NCBI RefSeq assembly: GCF_009737085.1
Contig: NZ_WOVL01000005.1
Location: 62,001 to 126,000 of the forward strand
Origin: Paenibacillus sp. NEAU-GSW1
GTDB lineage: Bacteria > Bacillota > Bacilli > Paenibacillales > Paenibacillaceae
Direction: 5' to 3'
Length of the DNA stretch: 64,000 bases
Part shown: one piece after another, positions 8,353 through 17,347 of the stretch
Layout of the letters: each line of letters starts with the position of its first letter
How positions within the stretch are numbered: the first letter of the stretch is position 1
Program-made: the position numbers and the translations under genes
The notes under the pieces: generated by a model
Seen by the model: only the letters and a program-made list of their open reading frames with translations
The model's database searches: none
What the model was told of the DNA's origin: nothing

Positions 8353-9207
8353 TTGTACGTAGTCGATTTTTTCAAAAGATTATTTCGAAAAAATAATTGG
8401 GGCGTAGTCGTATATTTGATTTTGAATCTATTGCTTTTGTTCTTGTTGTTCGGCGCGTCTGACGTCAAAGGCTTCGTTATCGTGCTTGCCATTTATGTCG
8501 GTTCACTGGCAGTAGCATTGTCTCCTTTGGGAGAGTACATTCTTCGCGTGCAGACAGGCTCAAAGCCAATTACCCGCAAAGAATTTCGCGATCGCATTGA
8601 TCCTTTGTTCAATAAAGTGTACGAGAAGGCTAAGGCCAAAGACCCATCTCTTCCAGCCAATATTCGTTTGTTTATTAATTATGACGAGTCGCCTAATGCA
8701 TTTGCTACCGGCAGAAGAACGGTATGTGTGACGCTAGGACTTCTTGCTCTGCCCGATGAAGAAATTGAAGCTATTCTGGCGCATGAATTTGCCCATTTGT
8801 CGCACAAGGATACCGATATGCTGCTCATCATTTCGGTCGGCAATTTGATTATTACTTGCATCTTTGTTTTTATCCGTTTTGTATCCATGATTGTAGTCGC
8901 TATGGCAAGCAGAAGGGCATGGATTGCTCTTCTGTTCGATGGCATGCTAGCGGGCTTGATGTGGGTGTGGACCAAAATCGGAATACTTCTAGTATTGACC
9001 TCCAGCCGCAACAATGAATTCGAAGCGGATAAATTTGCTTTAGAAATTGGTTACGGCAAGCAGTTGGCGTCGGCGCTGGACAAGCTGACAGGCTATCAGC
9101 CTTCTCAAGTCGGACTGTGGAGAGCGCTTCATTCCTCCCATCCCCAGACCCATGACCGCATTGGCCGGCTGCAGGATCTTGGCGCGGACTATTACGCTAA
9201 AATTTGA
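8353..9207 (+). CDS. M48 family metalloprotease (HtpX-like)
   Basis: Membrane zinc protease, about 284 aa. AGGAGG at 8338-8343 abuts ATG 8344, so TTG 8353 (spacing 9) is the more likely start. Two N-terminal hydrophobic segments (residues about 14-60) are followed by the zinc motif AHEFAHLSH around residue 143. Further hydrophobic segments precede the third ligand in NNEFEADKFALEIG near residue 223. HtpX-type enzymes cleave damaged membrane proteins. It lies 69 bases upstream of the pseudokinase gene, same strand, with only a weak hairpin between them. It may be the first gene of the kinase-helicase cluster or just a neighbour. Confidence 0.88.
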   Translation: MYVVDFFKRLFRKNNWGVVVYLILNLLLLFLLFGASDVKGFVIVLAIYVGSLAVALSPLGEYILRVQTGSKPITRKEFRDRIDPLFNKVYEKAKAKDPSLPANIRLFINYDESPNAFATGRRTVCVTLGLLALPDEEIEAILAHEFAHLSHKDTDMLLIISVGNLIITCIFVFIRFVSMIVVAMASRRAWIALLFDGMLAGLMWVWTKIGILLVLTSSRNNEFEADKFALEIGYGKQLASALDKLTGYQPSQVGLWRALHSSHPQTHDRIGRLQDLGADYYAKI

Positions 9208-9276
9208 TTGATAGATGGAGAGACCGAATTTTTGGTCTCTTTACCTTTTATAGAGCGAATTTTCGGGAGGCTTCAC

Positions 9277-10551
9277 ATGTCGATTAACTTCCAATTTCTA
9301 TTGACCGAGAATGAGGAACTGTACAATAAATGCAGTTATGCCGAACAGTTCTCCAAAACGTTTCCAAACAACTCGATGCTGGAGACGCGAAGAGCGTTGG
9401 AGTTTTTTTTGCAGCGGGAATGCAGGCTGAGGAACATCCAATTTACGCTCGAAGAAAATCCTTATAAATCGGCGTATCCGAGTATCTATCAAATGATCAA
9501 AAAAACCGCCGACGAATTACAGATTTTCACCCCTGTGCAGAAAAAGGCAATGAACAAAATTAGACGTCTGGGCAACGATTCCGCTCATGTCGAATATAAG
9601 GGCGAAGACCGTGACGTCGAATTAGACGGACCTGTGTCAACTGGCCAAGCTATCGCGCAAATAAAAGCGATGCATGAGCTTCTCCGGCAATTTTTTGCAG
9701 CCAAATATAAGGAGATGCCGCCATTCGATGAGAATCTCATTCCGATCGACAGCATGATTCCTGAAACGGTCATTCCGGCTGAGCAAGATGAAGCGTGCCA
9801 ATTAAAGCTCCGTTGCAAAATCGTGAACGAAGAAACGAGCAATGAAATGTACTATATGGTTCGTCAATATACAAGGGCGCAACTGGAGCAGGATAAAACG
9901 TTCATATTAAGAGATATGTATACACTGGAGAAGCTTTCTCAAGGCAGCTTGGCTTCGCAAAATGTAGTGAAGTACATTCGGGTGAACGTACAGAAGCAAA
10001 ACGAGCTGTTATTTACTTGCTTTGAAATTAACCGCGATGCGGTAAGCCTGGACCATTATCCGCTAGGCCAGCTGTCTGTCAAAGAGCGTCTTCAAATCAT
10101 TGAAGGTATAGCAAACGGGATCGAGGAGCTTCATACGAACAGTACGCCAATTATCCATCGCTTCTTGTGTCCGTCCAGTATTTATATCGGAGCCAATAGA
10201 AAGCCTCAAATATGCAACTTCGAATACTCGAAGCTGGAAAACTCTCTGCATGGCACGGTTCAAGACAAGGTCATTGGAAGAAAGAGTCCGTATACCGCTC
10301 CGATATTATCGAATGAAAATATGGATAAGAATTGGCCAAGCGCAGACATTTATTCATTGGGCGTCATTATCCTTTATATGTTTGGACTTCCCGTCCAAGG
10401 GGAACTCAATCCCGACAAATTGATTAAATCTGGAATAAGCAAGCCTTTCATCGAATCGATTCATGATATGCTGTCCGACGTTGCCGCCGAAAGGCCGGCT
10501 ATACATGAGGTCAAACCATTCATTCAGCAGGAGGCCGCACGGCATGCATGA
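9277..10551 (+). CDS. DUF4145-like plus pseudokinase fusion protein
   Basis: 424 aa from ATG 9277 (GGGAGG about 10 bases upstream). Residues 1-140 resemble the DUF4145 module found at the N-terminus of some restriction HsdR proteins (RRALEFFLQRECRL, then ARKxLNxxxxxG-like MNKIRRLGNDSAH). Residues about 180-420 follow the protein kinase fold: the catalytic-loop position reads IHRFLCPSSIYI (about 292-303) and the DFG position reads CNFEYSK (about 313). The catalytic Asp and the metal-binding Asp are both absent, so this should be a pseudokinase. The C-lobe motif SADIYSLGVIILYMFG is well preserved. It overlaps the active kinase gene by eight bases; a regulatory or scaffold role for that kinase is inferred. 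Confidence 0.75.
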   Translation: MSINFQFLLTENEELYNKCSYAEQFSKTFPNNSMLETRRALEFFLQRECRLRNIQFTLEENPYKSAYPSIYQMIKKTADELQIFTPVQKKAMNKIRRLGNDSAHVEYKGEDRDVELDGPVSTGQAIAQIKAMHELLRQFFAAKYKEMPPFDENLIPIDSMIPETVIPAEQDEACQLKLRCKIVNEETSNEMYYMVRQYTRAQLEQDKTFILRDMYTLEKLSQGSLASQNVVKYIRVNVQKQNELLFTCFEINRDAVSLDHYPLGQLSVKERLQIIEGIANGIEELHTNSTPIIHRFLCPSSIYIGANRKPQICNFEYSKLENSLHGTVQDKVIGRKSPYTAPILSNENMDKNWPSADIYSLGVIILYMFGLPVQGELNPDKLIKSGISKPFIESIHDMLSDVAAERPAIHEVKPFIQQEAARHA

Positions 10552-11395
10552 TTTGGCGTTTAGCAAAAGCTACAATTATATGTTCAAAAGAACGGTCTAT
10601 AGCAACGAAAATACACAAAGCTGGTTTTACGAAGCGTTTGATGATACAGATAAGCGAACCGTTGGCGTCAAAAAGGTTCACGTCCAGTACAAGGATCTGG
10701 CCCGCGCGCAGGCGGAAGCGAATGTCATTCATACGCTGTCGAATGTGACGACGCAAATTCCCGCGCTATATAACACCCACTATGACCGGGCAAACGAAAT
10801 GTATTATTTGATCATGCAATATATAGACGGCGGCGTGACGCTTAGAAAGTATATGGAATCTTCGCTTCCAGTCGATGCCGCTATTGATACGATGATCAAA
10901 ATATGCGACGTCCTGCTTCAGCTTCATAAGAAGAGGTTTCAGCACAGAGATTTAAAGCCGGAAAATATAATGGTCAAGGATAATCAGGTTTTTATTATCG
11001 ATTTCAACATTTCTACTTCTGTGCCGTTCAAAGGAGAGGGAACAGACCTCTACCGTGCCCCCGAGCAGACGGAAGGAATGCGTCAAATCGGCTTGAACGC
11101 TATTGATATGTTTTCATTAGGCGTGATCCTGTATGAGTTTGTCACAGGCAAGCCCCCGGTCAGAGGAGAGGATTACTCCTATCGGAGAGGCGCGGATGAA
11201 TGGAAGTTTTTCGTCTCCGCAATAGACAAGCGGCCGGAGCTCTCGCCGGAATTGAATGATGTCATTATGACTTGCCTGAAGCTGAATCCGTTGCATCGTT
11301 TCAAGGATATGTGGCAGCTGAAGCAAGCGTTGCTTCAAACGAAAAGGGGGATGAGAGCAAGTGGTGGCGCGCAACAACGAAATCATAGCTATTGA
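10544..11395 (+). CDS. Serine/threonine protein kinase
   Basis: 283 aa from ATG 10544 (CAGGAGG upstream). The catalytic loop is intact (QHRDLKPENIMV, about residues 131-142), followed by the metal-binding motif IIDFNIS (DFN instead of DFG) and an APE-equivalent YRAPEQ. The C-lobe reads AIDMFSLGVILYEFVTGKPPV. The nucleotide lysine is probably in VGVKKVHV near residue 43; the glycine-rich loop is not typical. There are no membrane segments or PASTA repeats, unlike PrkC, so it is cytoplasmic. It is the second kinase-fold gene in a row and directly precedes a small ORF and a helicase gene, which suggests a signalling role inside this cluster. Confidence 0.88.
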   Translation: MHDLAFSKSYNYMFKRTVYSNENTQSWFYEAFDDTDKRTVGVKKVHVQYKDLARAQAEANVIHTLSNVTTQIPALYNTHYDRANEMYYLIMQYIDGGVTLRKYMESSLPVDAAIDTMIKICDVLLQLHKKRFQHRDLKPENIMVKDNQVFIIDFNISTSVPFKGEGTDLYRAPEQTEGMRQIGLNAIDMFSLGVILYEFVTGKPPVRGEDYSYRRGADEWKFFVSAIDKRPELSPELNDVIMTCLKLNPLHRFKDMWQLKQALLQTKRGMRASGGAQQRNHSY

Positions 11396-11540
11396 TACCT
11401 TTCATTTGGGGCAGCATCTCCTTGATAAACACGGAAAGGCTTTGCCCGAAACGCTCCAAGCCGCGCATCAACCGTTAGCTTCCATTGAGGAGGTGCTGTC
11501 GAATGCTGGACAAGCAAATTTACCTGTATCAAGAAGATGA
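11361..11540 (+). CDS. Small 59-aa protein between kinase and helicase
   Basis: An overlooked short ORF: GTG 11361, preceded by AGGGGG at 11345-11350 (spacing about 10), running to TGA 11538-11540. It overlaps the kinase stop (11395) and the helicase start (11503), filling the only gap in the cluster. The product begins MVARNNEIIAIDTFHLGQHL and contains a predicted helical segment LPETLQAAHQPLASIEEVL. Without it the kinase-helicase gap would be 107 bases with a strong unused ribosome binding site. No family recognised. It could be a linker, toxin-like or regulatory small protein; real but of unknown function. Confidence 0.55.
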   Translation: MVARNNEIIAIDTFHLGQHLLDKHGKALPETLQAAHQPLASIEEVLSNAGQANLPVSRR

Positions 11541-14500
11541 AACGTTAAATTTCGATCGCTGCGTTCCGTTTGTGTGCACATCGAACTTCATTAACAGCTT
11601 CTCGGCAAGCGGCCTATTGTGGAATGACTTTATTTATAATTTGCAAAACAACCGTTTGTTTCTTGTGATGAAAGATAAACACGGAAACATTCAAATCTTG
11701 CTCGACAAGGCTGTCTTAAATTGTGCGATCAACGCGGATTGTTTTACGATCAAACATATTTCGCCCAAGACTGTCCGCATTCAAAATCAATTCATAAGAA
11801 GCGCTATGAAGTTAAAAACGGAACACGGGGCGATCCTATGGAAGGATCATCAAATCTATACAAGTAACTCGCCTTTGGAGCGTGACTTTGCGCGAGCTTC
11901 CTTCGCGCACATAAGGCCGAAGCTGATTCAATTTCTATCGGGTGACGAGCGGGGAGACGGCGAAGGCAGCGAAGCCACGGACTCTGTCATGCACGACGAC
12001 GATGGTATCGAGAAGCTAGAACAATTGCTCGATATTGCGCAGTTTTATAATGAGGCCGAGGATGAAATCCAGCAGGCAGAAGCGCTGTCAAGCGCTCAAC
12101 TAGGCTATTTCCGAATGACGGCTAACTCCGACCATACGCGCGTGGAGAAGCTTGCCTACACATTCGATGTAACCGGTTTTGATAAAAATAAATATAAAAA
12201 AGGAAGCCGGGTTAAAGTGAACTCGCTTCTAGGCGAAGGCTTCGCGGGAGGCGTTGTCGATATTCAAGCGGAGAACGCGCCTGCCCAAATGACCATCTTA
12301 TTTGACGATAAGTTTGATATACGCGAGGTTCCTCCTGCAGGGGACATATGGCTCGAATACAACCCTGTGCAAAAGCAAGTCAGACAAACGGTCATTGACA
12401 GTATAAAGAACGGGACAAGCCGCGCCGAGTACTTCGACTATTTGCTGCGCGATCATTCGATACTGTCTTTTGAAGAGCAGGATGTATCCAAACTTCTTCA
12501 ACAGTTGCAGGAGCGAAAATATCCGCCAAATGCAAGCCAGATTGACGCCATCGTAAAAGGAATTCAAGCTAGAGAAGCGTTATTGGTACTAGGTCCTCCA
12601 GGAACGGGCAAGACGACGGTTATACTCGAGTGGGTCAAGCATTTTGTCAAGGAAGGCAAGCGTGTGCTCATTTCGTCTCAGAACAATAAAGCGGTCGATA
12701 ACGTGCTGGAGAGGCTGGCTAAAGAGAAAGACATCGAGACGATCCGCATCGGCAGTGAAGAGAAGGTTCAGAGCAATATTCATCCATTCATGTTCGAGCG
12801 CAAAGCGATTGAATTGCAGCAAAACATTACGAGATCCTGTGAAAAGCATCTACGCTTTTTGCACGATGATGAGTTGAAAATTAAGCAATATGAAGAGCAC
12901 GCGGAACGCGGAGAGCGCAGTTGGCAGCAGTACGATGCTGTTGACAGGCAAGTCCTGGAAGTTTACAGCTCGATCACGGAGAGCACAATACAGCCGTTGC
13001 GCAGCGTACACGGGCAGTATCAAGATACTGCTGCTCAAGCTGAAAGCCTGCTGCAAACGATCCAGAGCTTCTTGCGGGATTATCGCAGCTATCAAGAGTC
13101 AGGCAAGCTAATGAAGGTGCTTCGGTATCCGATCCATCAGTTAAACAAACGAAGGATACAGAAGGGACATGAACAATACCATTCTCTTATTGCTGAAGAA
13201 GCGAGATTAGCAGATGAGTATAATAGATTGTACAAAAAAATGAAGGAGCAGCTGGCTGAACCGGCCTTTCTTTCGGCCAAGGAGAGCTGGATGGAGCTGA
13301 AGAACCAATGCGAGGCGTATGCGCAATTGCTGCTCGAGGTTCCTCAGTTCAACAGTTTTCTGCCAGCGCTTAGCCTTCCGGAATTTAAGGAAGCTGCGAC
13401 GGACTTGTTAAGGCCAGCCTCGATTGGGTACATACGCCAGCAATGCGCAGATCTAAACGATAAGATCGAATGGACCCGGGAAGCGGTCAGCAGCTGGAAC
13501 GGATATCTCGCGCAAAAGCAAAATAACGCACTGGCCCAAGTATTGCTTGATTCCGTTAATCTCGTAGGCGCTACTTGTATCGGAATTAACAGCCAGCCGC
13601 GGTTTATGGATATTGAATTCGACGTTACGATTATTGACGAAGCGGGACAAATTCAAATTCACAATGCCATTGTGCCGATGAGCCGTTCGCCGAAAGTGAT
13701 TATGCTTGGCGATCATCTGCAGATTCCTCCGATGAAGGATGCCGGAGTTGAGGCCCGCTGTGTAGAGACGGGCACCAGCACCGAGCTGCTTAACACCAGC
13801 CTGTTTGAATACTTATACAACCGATTCCCGGAGTCTAACAAAATATTGCTCGATACCCAATACCGAATGCCAGGGGAAATCGCTGATATTTTGTCCGAAT
13901 GGTTTTACGAGGGGAAGTATAAATCGTTTGAGGGCAAAAGAAGTATGAACTCTGCGTTGCCTTCGCTTTTTAAGAGCGCGTTTGCCATCGTTTCCACTTC
14001 TGATTACGCTCGGAGACATGAGGTAAAGGTGCCTGGCGGAGGCTACTATAACGTCTATGAAGCGGAGCAAGTCATTCATTTGTTGAGAGAAGCGCTCCAG
14101 ACGATAAATCCGGAAACGTTGAATCCTAAAAGCTCCGACTTTACGATTGGCGGAAGATGCTTCTTGCCATCTGAGATCGGAGTGATTACTCCATATAAAT
14201 ATCAAGTGAATTATGTGCGGAAAAAGGTGTTGGAGCGAATGCCAGAGCTTTCGGTTCATGACGTCAATGAGCTTGTTGCATCATTAGACAGCTTTCAGGG
14301 ACAGGAGCGTCCGATTATTATTTATAGCTGCACCCGAAGCAATGACAAGCCGCCAACAGCCGAAAGGCTCGGTTTCTTAAAAGAGCTTCGAAGATTGAAT
14401 GTGGCTCTTTCAAGATGCCAGCAGCAGCTTGTTTTTGTCGGCGACGTTGATTTTCTGCTGACATGCGAATATCAGGCGAAGGATGAAAGAGGGCATTCGC

Positions 14501-14661
14501 TTACGGATGAAGAGGGCAACCCTCTGCCCGGCACAAGCGAAAAAGAATTTGCCGATTTCATGAAGCTGATGCTTGAAGCCGCGCAACAAGGAAACGCAGA
14601 GCTTGTCCTTTCGCAGCAACTGCAAGGATTGCCGGAAAATGCGTCGAGGGGTGTGAAATGA
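11503..14661 (+). CDS. Superfamily 1 helicase, UPF1/DNA2-like (COG1112)
   Basis: 1052 aa from ATG 11503 (GAGGAGG at 11487-11493). Motif I GPPGTGKTT lies near residue 363, followed by the Ia segment RVLISSQNNKAVDNVLERL. A long coiled-coil insertion (about 425-610) separates this from motif II, TIIDEAGQ (about 709), and motif III, GDHLQIPP (about 735). Motifs IV-VI include LLDTQYRMP, SLDSFQGQERPIIIYSCTRSN and LNVALSRCQQQLVFVGD. The N-terminal 340 residues are unknown and include an acidic stretch. COG1112 helicases with kinases or nucleases occur in phage defence (Mokosh). The stop overlaps the next start (ATGA). Confidence 0.9.
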   Translation: MLDKQIYLYQEDETLNFDRCVPFVCTSNFINSFSASGLLWNDFIYNLQNNRLFLVMKDKHGNIQILLDKAVLNCAINADCFTIKHISPKTVRIQNQFIRSAMKLKTEHGAILWKDHQIYTSNSPLERDFARASFAHIRPKLIQFLSGDERGDGEGSEATDSVMHDDDGIEKLEQLLDIAQFYNEAEDEIQQAEALSSAQLGYFRMTANSDHTRVEKLAYTFDVTGFDKNKYKKGSRVKVNSLLGEGFAGGVVDIQAENAPAQMTILFDDKFDIREVPPAGDIWLEYNPVQKQVRQTVIDSIKNGTSRAEYFDYLLRDHSILSFEEQDVSKLLQQLQERKYPPNASQIDAIVKGIQAREALLVLGPPGTGKTTVILEWVKHFVKEGKRVLISSQNNKAVDNVLERLAKEKDIETIRIGSEEKVQSNIHPFMFERKAIELQQNITRSCEKHLRFLHDDELKIKQYEEHAERGERSWQQYDAVDRQVLEVYSSITESTIQPLRSVHGQYQDTAAQAESLLQTIQSFLRDYRSYQESGKLMKVLRYPIHQLNKRRIQKGHEQYHSLIAEEARLADEYNRLYKKMKEQLAEPAFLSAKESWMELKNQCEAYAQLLLEVPQFNSFLPALSLPEFKEAATDLLRPASIGYIRQQCADLNDKIEWTREAVSSWNGYLAQKQNNALAQVLLDSVNLVGATCIGINSQPRFMDIEFDVTIIDEAGQIQIHNAIVPMSRSPKVIMLGDHLQIPPMKDAGVEARCVETGTSTELLNTSLFEYLYNRFPESNKILLDTQYRMPGEIADILSEWFYEGKYKSFEGKRSMNSALPSLFKSAFAIVSTSDYARRHEVKVPGGGYYNVYEAEQVIHLLREALQTINPETLNPKSSDFTIGGRCFLPSEIGVITPYKYQVNYVRKKVLERMPELSVHDVNELVASLDSFQGQERPIIIYSCTRSNDKPPTAERLGFLKELRRLNVALSRCQQQLVFVGDVDFLLTCEYQAKDERGHSLTDEEGNPLPGTSEKEFADFMKLMLEAAQQGNAELVLSQQLQGLPENASRGVK

Positions 14662-16007
14662 GTAAGACGGGCACGAGTTTATCATTTGTCAATAAAGCTC
14701 CTCTTCATGTCGAAATGATCATGAAAAACTTTTATCGGCATTATCCGCAGTTTTTCCAGGCAGGAAAAGTGGAGCTTTGCTCCAAGCTTTTCTATCCGAT
14801 CGCGTTATTGGAGCTGGAGGTGCTGGAGAGCGCAGGGGAAGAATTCGATACGATTGAACATGCTGTGCTTTCTTTGATTTATGCGGGACTTAATGAGCCG
14901 GAGCAAATTTGCGATGTGCTTGGTTTGCCGTTGAATTACACTGCGCAAATGATTAATATTTTACGAGGCTACGGCCACGTTGCGGAAATGAGCATTACCG
15001 AGCTTGGCGTTAAATCCGTCGTAGAAAAAGTGAAATATACGAAAATGCATGTCCGCCAAAAGGTGCAGGCAGATACGTTGACGGGACAATTGCTCAAAAA
15101 AGAGATGGTTCAGCGCGTTCAACGGATGTATGCTCCGGATGAAACGAATGAGAAAATTCCGCATATTGCTCCCCTTGCGTATTTGTCCAGTGAAAGCTTG
15201 CACCAAATCAATCAAGTCATCTCGAAATATAAATATACGGAGCAAGCTATTTTTCATACAAACGCAGAACGCATTGAAGCTGTTATTCAGAAAGAAATCA
15301 GGTATACAGGCGCATTATTATTGAAGTTTACGCATCTGCCCCATCCGTTCGTCCTCGTGCAGTGCCAGAATGGCTTCTCCAATCGGAAGTCTGCTTCGTA
15401 CGAGTGGCGGCCTATCGCAATTTCACAGTCTAGCGCCCATGTATTGCACGGTGCCAATGATGAAATTGAAACGGTCCCGGATGAATGCTTCGCGTCTTTA
15501 TCCCAATTGGCAGAAGACTTAAGAAGCTCGTTGAACCAATCCCGCGAGAAGAACGGCCGCAAGCTGAAAACGCGAATAGAGAAGAGCTTTGGCGGGATCG
15601 TAGACGCTGACAAGGTATCGTACGATGCGGCGGCTGCAATGCATATTAACGTGGAAACGCCAGCCTTGGAGAAGTTCAATCGAGAACTGTTTGGCCTGTT
15701 GGAGAGCGTTGCGTTAAGCCAGTTAAATATTCCGTACATGTGGTTAGGCAGTGACGACGATTTCCAAGGAATGGTTTGTTATGTTAAAACTGAACATGAG
15801 GGGATACGACAATTTTCAAATCAACTGGCAGAGCTTTGGATAAACTCACCCCAAGAATCGGACATTTATAACGGACTCATCTCCTATGTGGATTTTCAAT
15901 CATTCATCTCGATTGAGAAACTGCAAATCGCTCTGGACGAAGTATCCGCATCCAATTATCTTAAACATGTTAAGGAATTGCCTGTTGATGCCAAAGGCAT
16001 TTATTGA
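14658..16007 (+). CDS. Winged-helix domain protein of unknown function
   Basis: 449 aa, translationally coupled to the helicase by a four-base overlap. Residues about 60-125 look like a winged-helix domain: a helix pair, EPEQICDVLGLPLNYTAQMINILRGYGHVAEMSITELGVKSVVEK, ending in the TELG wing typical of DNA-binding or sensor wHTH domains. The remaining 320 residues show no motif I recognise; no HKD phospholipase signature is present. The position between the helicase and nuclease genes, and the coupled translation, make it a core part of the cluster. It may recognise nucleic acid and direct the helicase (inference). Confidence 0.75.
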   Translation: MSKTGTSLSFVNKAPLHVEMIMKNFYRHYPQFFQAGKVELCSKLFYPIALLELEVLESAGEEFDTIEHAVLSLIYAGLNEPEQICDVLGLPLNYTAQMINILRGYGHVAEMSITELGVKSVVEKVKYTKMHVRQKVQADTLTGQLLKKEMVQRVQRMYAPDETNEKIPHIAPLAYLSSESLHQINQVISKYKYTEQAIFHTNAERIEAVIQKEIRYTGALLLKFTHLPHPFVLVQCQNGFSNRKSASYEWRPIAISQSSAHVLHGANDEIETVPDECFASLSQLAEDLRSSLNQSREKNGRKLKTRIEKSFGGIVDADKVSYDAAAAMHINVETPALEKFNRELFGLLESVALSQLNIPYMWLGSDDDFQGMVCYVKTEHEGIRQFSNQLAELWINSPQESDIYNGLISYVDFQSFISIEKLQIALDEVSASNYLKHVKELPVDAKGIY

Positions 16008-16091
16008 TTGCAAGTAAATTACGCTTCAGAGGCTTCCTCTGGGGCGCTTCTTATTCTGGAATCGAATAGACCGAAGATTGGAGTTTGGTTA

Positions 16092-17330
16092 ATGAATAAT
16101 GATCAGGATATATTTCAACAAATTAATAGATTTGTAGTGAATAATCAGATGCTAGAGCAATTGGAATCTAAAATTAATGAATTCAATCCGTTTAGTGTGC
16201 TGAAAGTGGATCATTTCGAAATTAGACACTCCAACATATTGGCGTGGTTATTGAATCCGAAGGACAATCATTTCTTAGGGGACTTGGTGCTAAAAAAAAT
16301 AACAGCAGAGGTTCTTTGCGGTGCAGTACAGATTGCCAATCACAACCTGCAGGTTTCGGATATTTTACTAGGCAGCTTGCATGATGCAGAAATATTGCGC
16401 GAGTGGAGAAATATCGATATTCTCGTCGTTTCGAAGAAAAATGATTTTGTTTTCTTTATAGAAAACAAAGTCCATGCGGGATTAGCCGAGCACCAGTTGC
16501 AGAAGTATTTGCAGATTGTCAAAGAAACGTATCCGAATGTTAAACACATTATTCCTGTATATTTAACTTTGCACGGAGACGAAGCGCCTAATCCTGAGTA
16601 TTACAGTTTAGGACACTGCGATATTTTGAACATTTTAAAGTCGATTCTGGATCTGCATAACAATAATATGAACGCCAAAATATTTGATTTTATCCACTAT
16701 TACACGCAAACATTGGAGGTACTTACAATGCAGGACGAGCAGCTAATAAAGCTTTGCAAAGAAATCTACAAGCATCACAAAGATGCAATCGAGACGATCA
16801 TCAAGTACGGCGTAACCTCGATTTCGACGCTGAACCAAGCTGTTGAAGTGCTTAAAGATGATCTTAAATGTATCGGACACGGCGAGGATGCTGAATTTTT
16901 CTTGAGCGATACGCAATATTGGTTCATCCCGGACACATTTGATCAGTGGCTTCCGCGGCTTACTCAAAATTGGAGATCTCCAAGGCCGATTACCTACTTT
17001 TTTGCTGCTGAAGAGAATAGGCTGAGATTGATCCTAGAGGTAGGCCCAATTAGCGATGGCCATTTACGTTTACAAGTATTGAACCATATCGTAGATCATG
17101 ATCATGAAAATTTGTTCTCCATAAAGGCAAACGCGCTCAAAAAAGTGGACGGCAGCTTCAACAAAATACGAACGAAAAGCATTGAAATAAGCGATTGGTC
17201 GGACAGCGATCACGTTGTTGAACGGATGAAGAAATTAGTCGAGCATGAGTTTAAATATCACGAGGTTAATCAGGCGTTGCAAACGATTTTCCAAAATTTC
17301 AATTTGGGCAATGCGAACGATAAAATATGA
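16092..17330 (+). CDS. PD-(D/E)XK nuclease family protein
   Basis: 412 aa from ATG 16092 (GGAG about 9 bases upstream; the frame is open from 16008 but without a good start). The N-terminal half carries the signature of the PD-(D/E)XK_4 group: FEIRHSNILAWLLNPKDNHFLGD (about residues 40-62), the conserved Asp in EWRNIDILVV (about 105-112), and the E-x-K pair in FFIENKVHAGLAEHQLQKY (about 121-139). The C-terminal 200 residues are uncharacterised. It is the last gene of the cluster and probably its DNA- or RNA-cleaving effector. The final four bases overlap an ATG, but the following response regulator more likely starts at 17348. Confidence 0.82.
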   Translation: MNNDQDIFQQINRFVVNNQMLEQLESKINEFNPFSVLKVDHFEIRHSNILAWLLNPKDNHFLGDLVLKKITAEVLCGAVQIANHNLQVSDILLGSLHDAEILREWRNIDILVVSKKNDFVFFIENKVHAGLAEHQLQKYLQIVKETYPNVKHIIPVYLTLHGDEAPNPEYYSLGHCDILNILKSILDLHNNNMNAKIFDFIHYYTQTLEVLTMQDEQLIKLCKEIYKHHKDAIETIIKYGVTSISTLNQAVEVLKDDLKCIGHGEDAEFFLSDTQYWFIPDTFDQWLPRLTQNWRSPRPITYFFAAEENRLRLILEVGPISDGHLRLQVLNHIVDHDHENLFSIKANALKKVDGSFNKIRTKSIEISDWSDSDHVVERMKKLVEHEFKYHEVNQALQTIFQNFNLGNANDKI

Positions 17331-17347
17331 GCAGGATAGGGGAGTCT

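Noticed and set aside
14658..16007. PLD-type nuclease in the winged-helix protein, as in Mokosh
   Set aside because: No HxKxxxxD motif can be found in the sequence.
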